From: an uncultured Actinomyces sp.
GTDB lineage: Bacteria > Actinomycetota > Actinomycetes > Actinomycetales > Actinomycetaceae
Assembly: GCA_902773415.1 (NCBI GenBank)
Contig: CACYEE010000138.1
Location: 1 to 6,007, forward strand
Reading direction: 5' to 3'
DNA length: 6,007 nucleotides
Of this stretch, positions 5,428 to 6,007 are shown one piece after another. The notes under the pieces are model-generated. The model searched no databases, was not told where the DNA came from, and saw nothing but the letters and a program-made list of their open reading frames with translations. Position 1 is the stretch's first letter. Every line of letters begins with the position of its first letter. The position numbers and the translations under genes were made by a program.

Positions 5428-5551
5428 CGATAATGGTTTCGTCCGCAGGGGAAATTTCAGCCTTCTATGGAAGAAATGAGCGTTTGCCGATGCGTTCCTT
5501 CGTGCGTGAAAGAGGCATCGAGCCCAATGCGCCGATAAGGTTCCCGTTCCA

Positions 5552-6007
5552 TCAAGCCGCCTCGGCTTTCCCGCCCGGCGTGTCGAGCGTGCCGGTTGCC
5601 GAAACGGAAGGTCGTGTTCGGAACCAGACGAAGGCGAGCAGGGCGAGAACTCCGATGCCGAGAATCGCCAAGCCGATTTGCGCCAAGCAGGGCGCGTGCA
5701 GCGGCGCACGGAGCAGGCCGACTCCCTCGTCGTTCGGAATGCCGAACCAGAATCGCAGCATCGAAGAGATGGCGAGCCCCGTCAAAAGTGCGGCAAGCGG
5801 AAGAGACGTGATTCGCGCAAGCCAGACGGAAATCGCTGCGGGCCTGTCCCTGCCCGACGCGCTGGCGTGGGCAAGATGCATGAGGAAAGGCAAGAAAAGG
5901 GGGAGGGCGTATCTTCCTTGCCAAACGGCTCCGCCGTAGAGATTGGCCCACGGCAGCGACATGGCAATCGCGGAGGAGAAATAGATGGCGACAGCCAAGG
6001 CGGAGAC
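5552..6007 (-). CDS. Multi-TM membrane protein, DUF2142-like, C-terminal part; 5' end outside window
   Basis: The frame enters from the right edge and gives 151 residues before TGA; a TTG near the edge (5996-5998) is internal, not a start. Four hydrophobic segments are visible: VSALAVAIYFSSAIAM, ALPLFLPFLMHLAHA, LPLAALLTGLAISSML and IGLAILGIGVLALLAFVWF, followed by a short polar cytoplasmic tail. The motif WQGRYALPL just before the second segment resembles the QGRY-x-LP hallmark near the end of DUF2142 membrane proteins, often encoded near surface polysaccharide genes. Those proteins are usually 400 or more residues, so most lies outside. A polytopic glycosyltransferase is the main alternative. 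Function is unknown. The stop is followed at once by an overlapping ATG (TGATG), but the 31-codon frame it opens is not convincing. Confidence 0.55.
   Translation of the reverse strand, partial: VSALAVAIYFSSAIAMSLPWANLYGGAVWQGRYALPLFLPFLMHLAHASASGRDRPAAISVWLARITSLPLAALLTGLAISSMLRFWFGIPNDEGVGLLRAPLHAPCLAQIGLAILGIGVLALLAFVWFRTRPSVSATGTLDTPGGKAEAA

Noticed and set aside
5457..5552. 31-codon frame (minus) starting in a TGATG overlap with the DUF2142-like stop
   Set aside because: The overlap resembles translational coupling, but there is no clear RBS, the peptide is hydrophilic without a recognisable motif, and it is too short to support.
1..6007. CRISPR arrays, tRNA or rRNA genes, intact insertion sequences
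   Set aside because: No regularly spaced direct repeats, no cloverleaf or rRNA-like stretch, and no intact transposase were seen on either strand.

Overview
The window reads as high-GC, actinobacterial-type chromosome. A class II fumarase, a thyA-folA pair, an EamA permease and a remnant of an AAA_14/DUF4143 ATPase fit a Coriobacteriia (Eggerthellales-like) gut anaerobe. That assignment is inference from gene style and palindromic repeats; no rRNA or other marker gene is present.

Layout, left to right. At 2-643 lies the C-terminal half of fumarase (fumC, + strand), followed by a likely terminator hairpin. A 720-nt gap (644-1363) holds no convincing complete gene. It does hold a 34-bp perfect palindrome, a REP-like inverted repeat and a short coding-like remnant. 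At 1364-2622 is a lactococcin-972-type bacteriocin locus in the family's usual order: bacteriocin, multi-TM 'immunity' membrane protein, ABC ATPase. The bacteriocin gene is intact and unusual in carrying six cysteines. The membrane-protein gene is cut off after about 230 residues and joined directly to the last third of the ATPase gene, as if one internal deletion removed most of both. The ATPase remnant runs convergently into folA with a 22-bp overlap.

On the minus strand, thyA (3372-4178) and folA (2601-3317) form a two-gene folate/thymidylate unit: ThyA turns methylene-THF into DHF, and DHFR regenerates THF. FolA carries a low-complexity insertion of about 37 residues. A perfect 12-bp inverted repeat lies between the two genes. 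Diverging from thyA is an EamA/DMT-family permease (4258-5124). Both divergent genes have a TANNNT hexamer 6-7 nt before the ATG and no clear Shine-Dalgarno, which suggests leaderless transcripts.

Right of the permease come another REP-like palindrome (5133-5163), the decayed C-terminus of an AAA_14/DUF4143 ATPase (minus) and the C-terminal 151 residues of a multi-TM protein resembling DUF2142 (minus, running off the window).

Overall, housekeeping genes (fumC, thyA-folA, permease) are separated by spacers rich in palindromes and gene fragments. The most interesting item is the cysteine-rich bacteriocin whose export and immunity genes are gutted.
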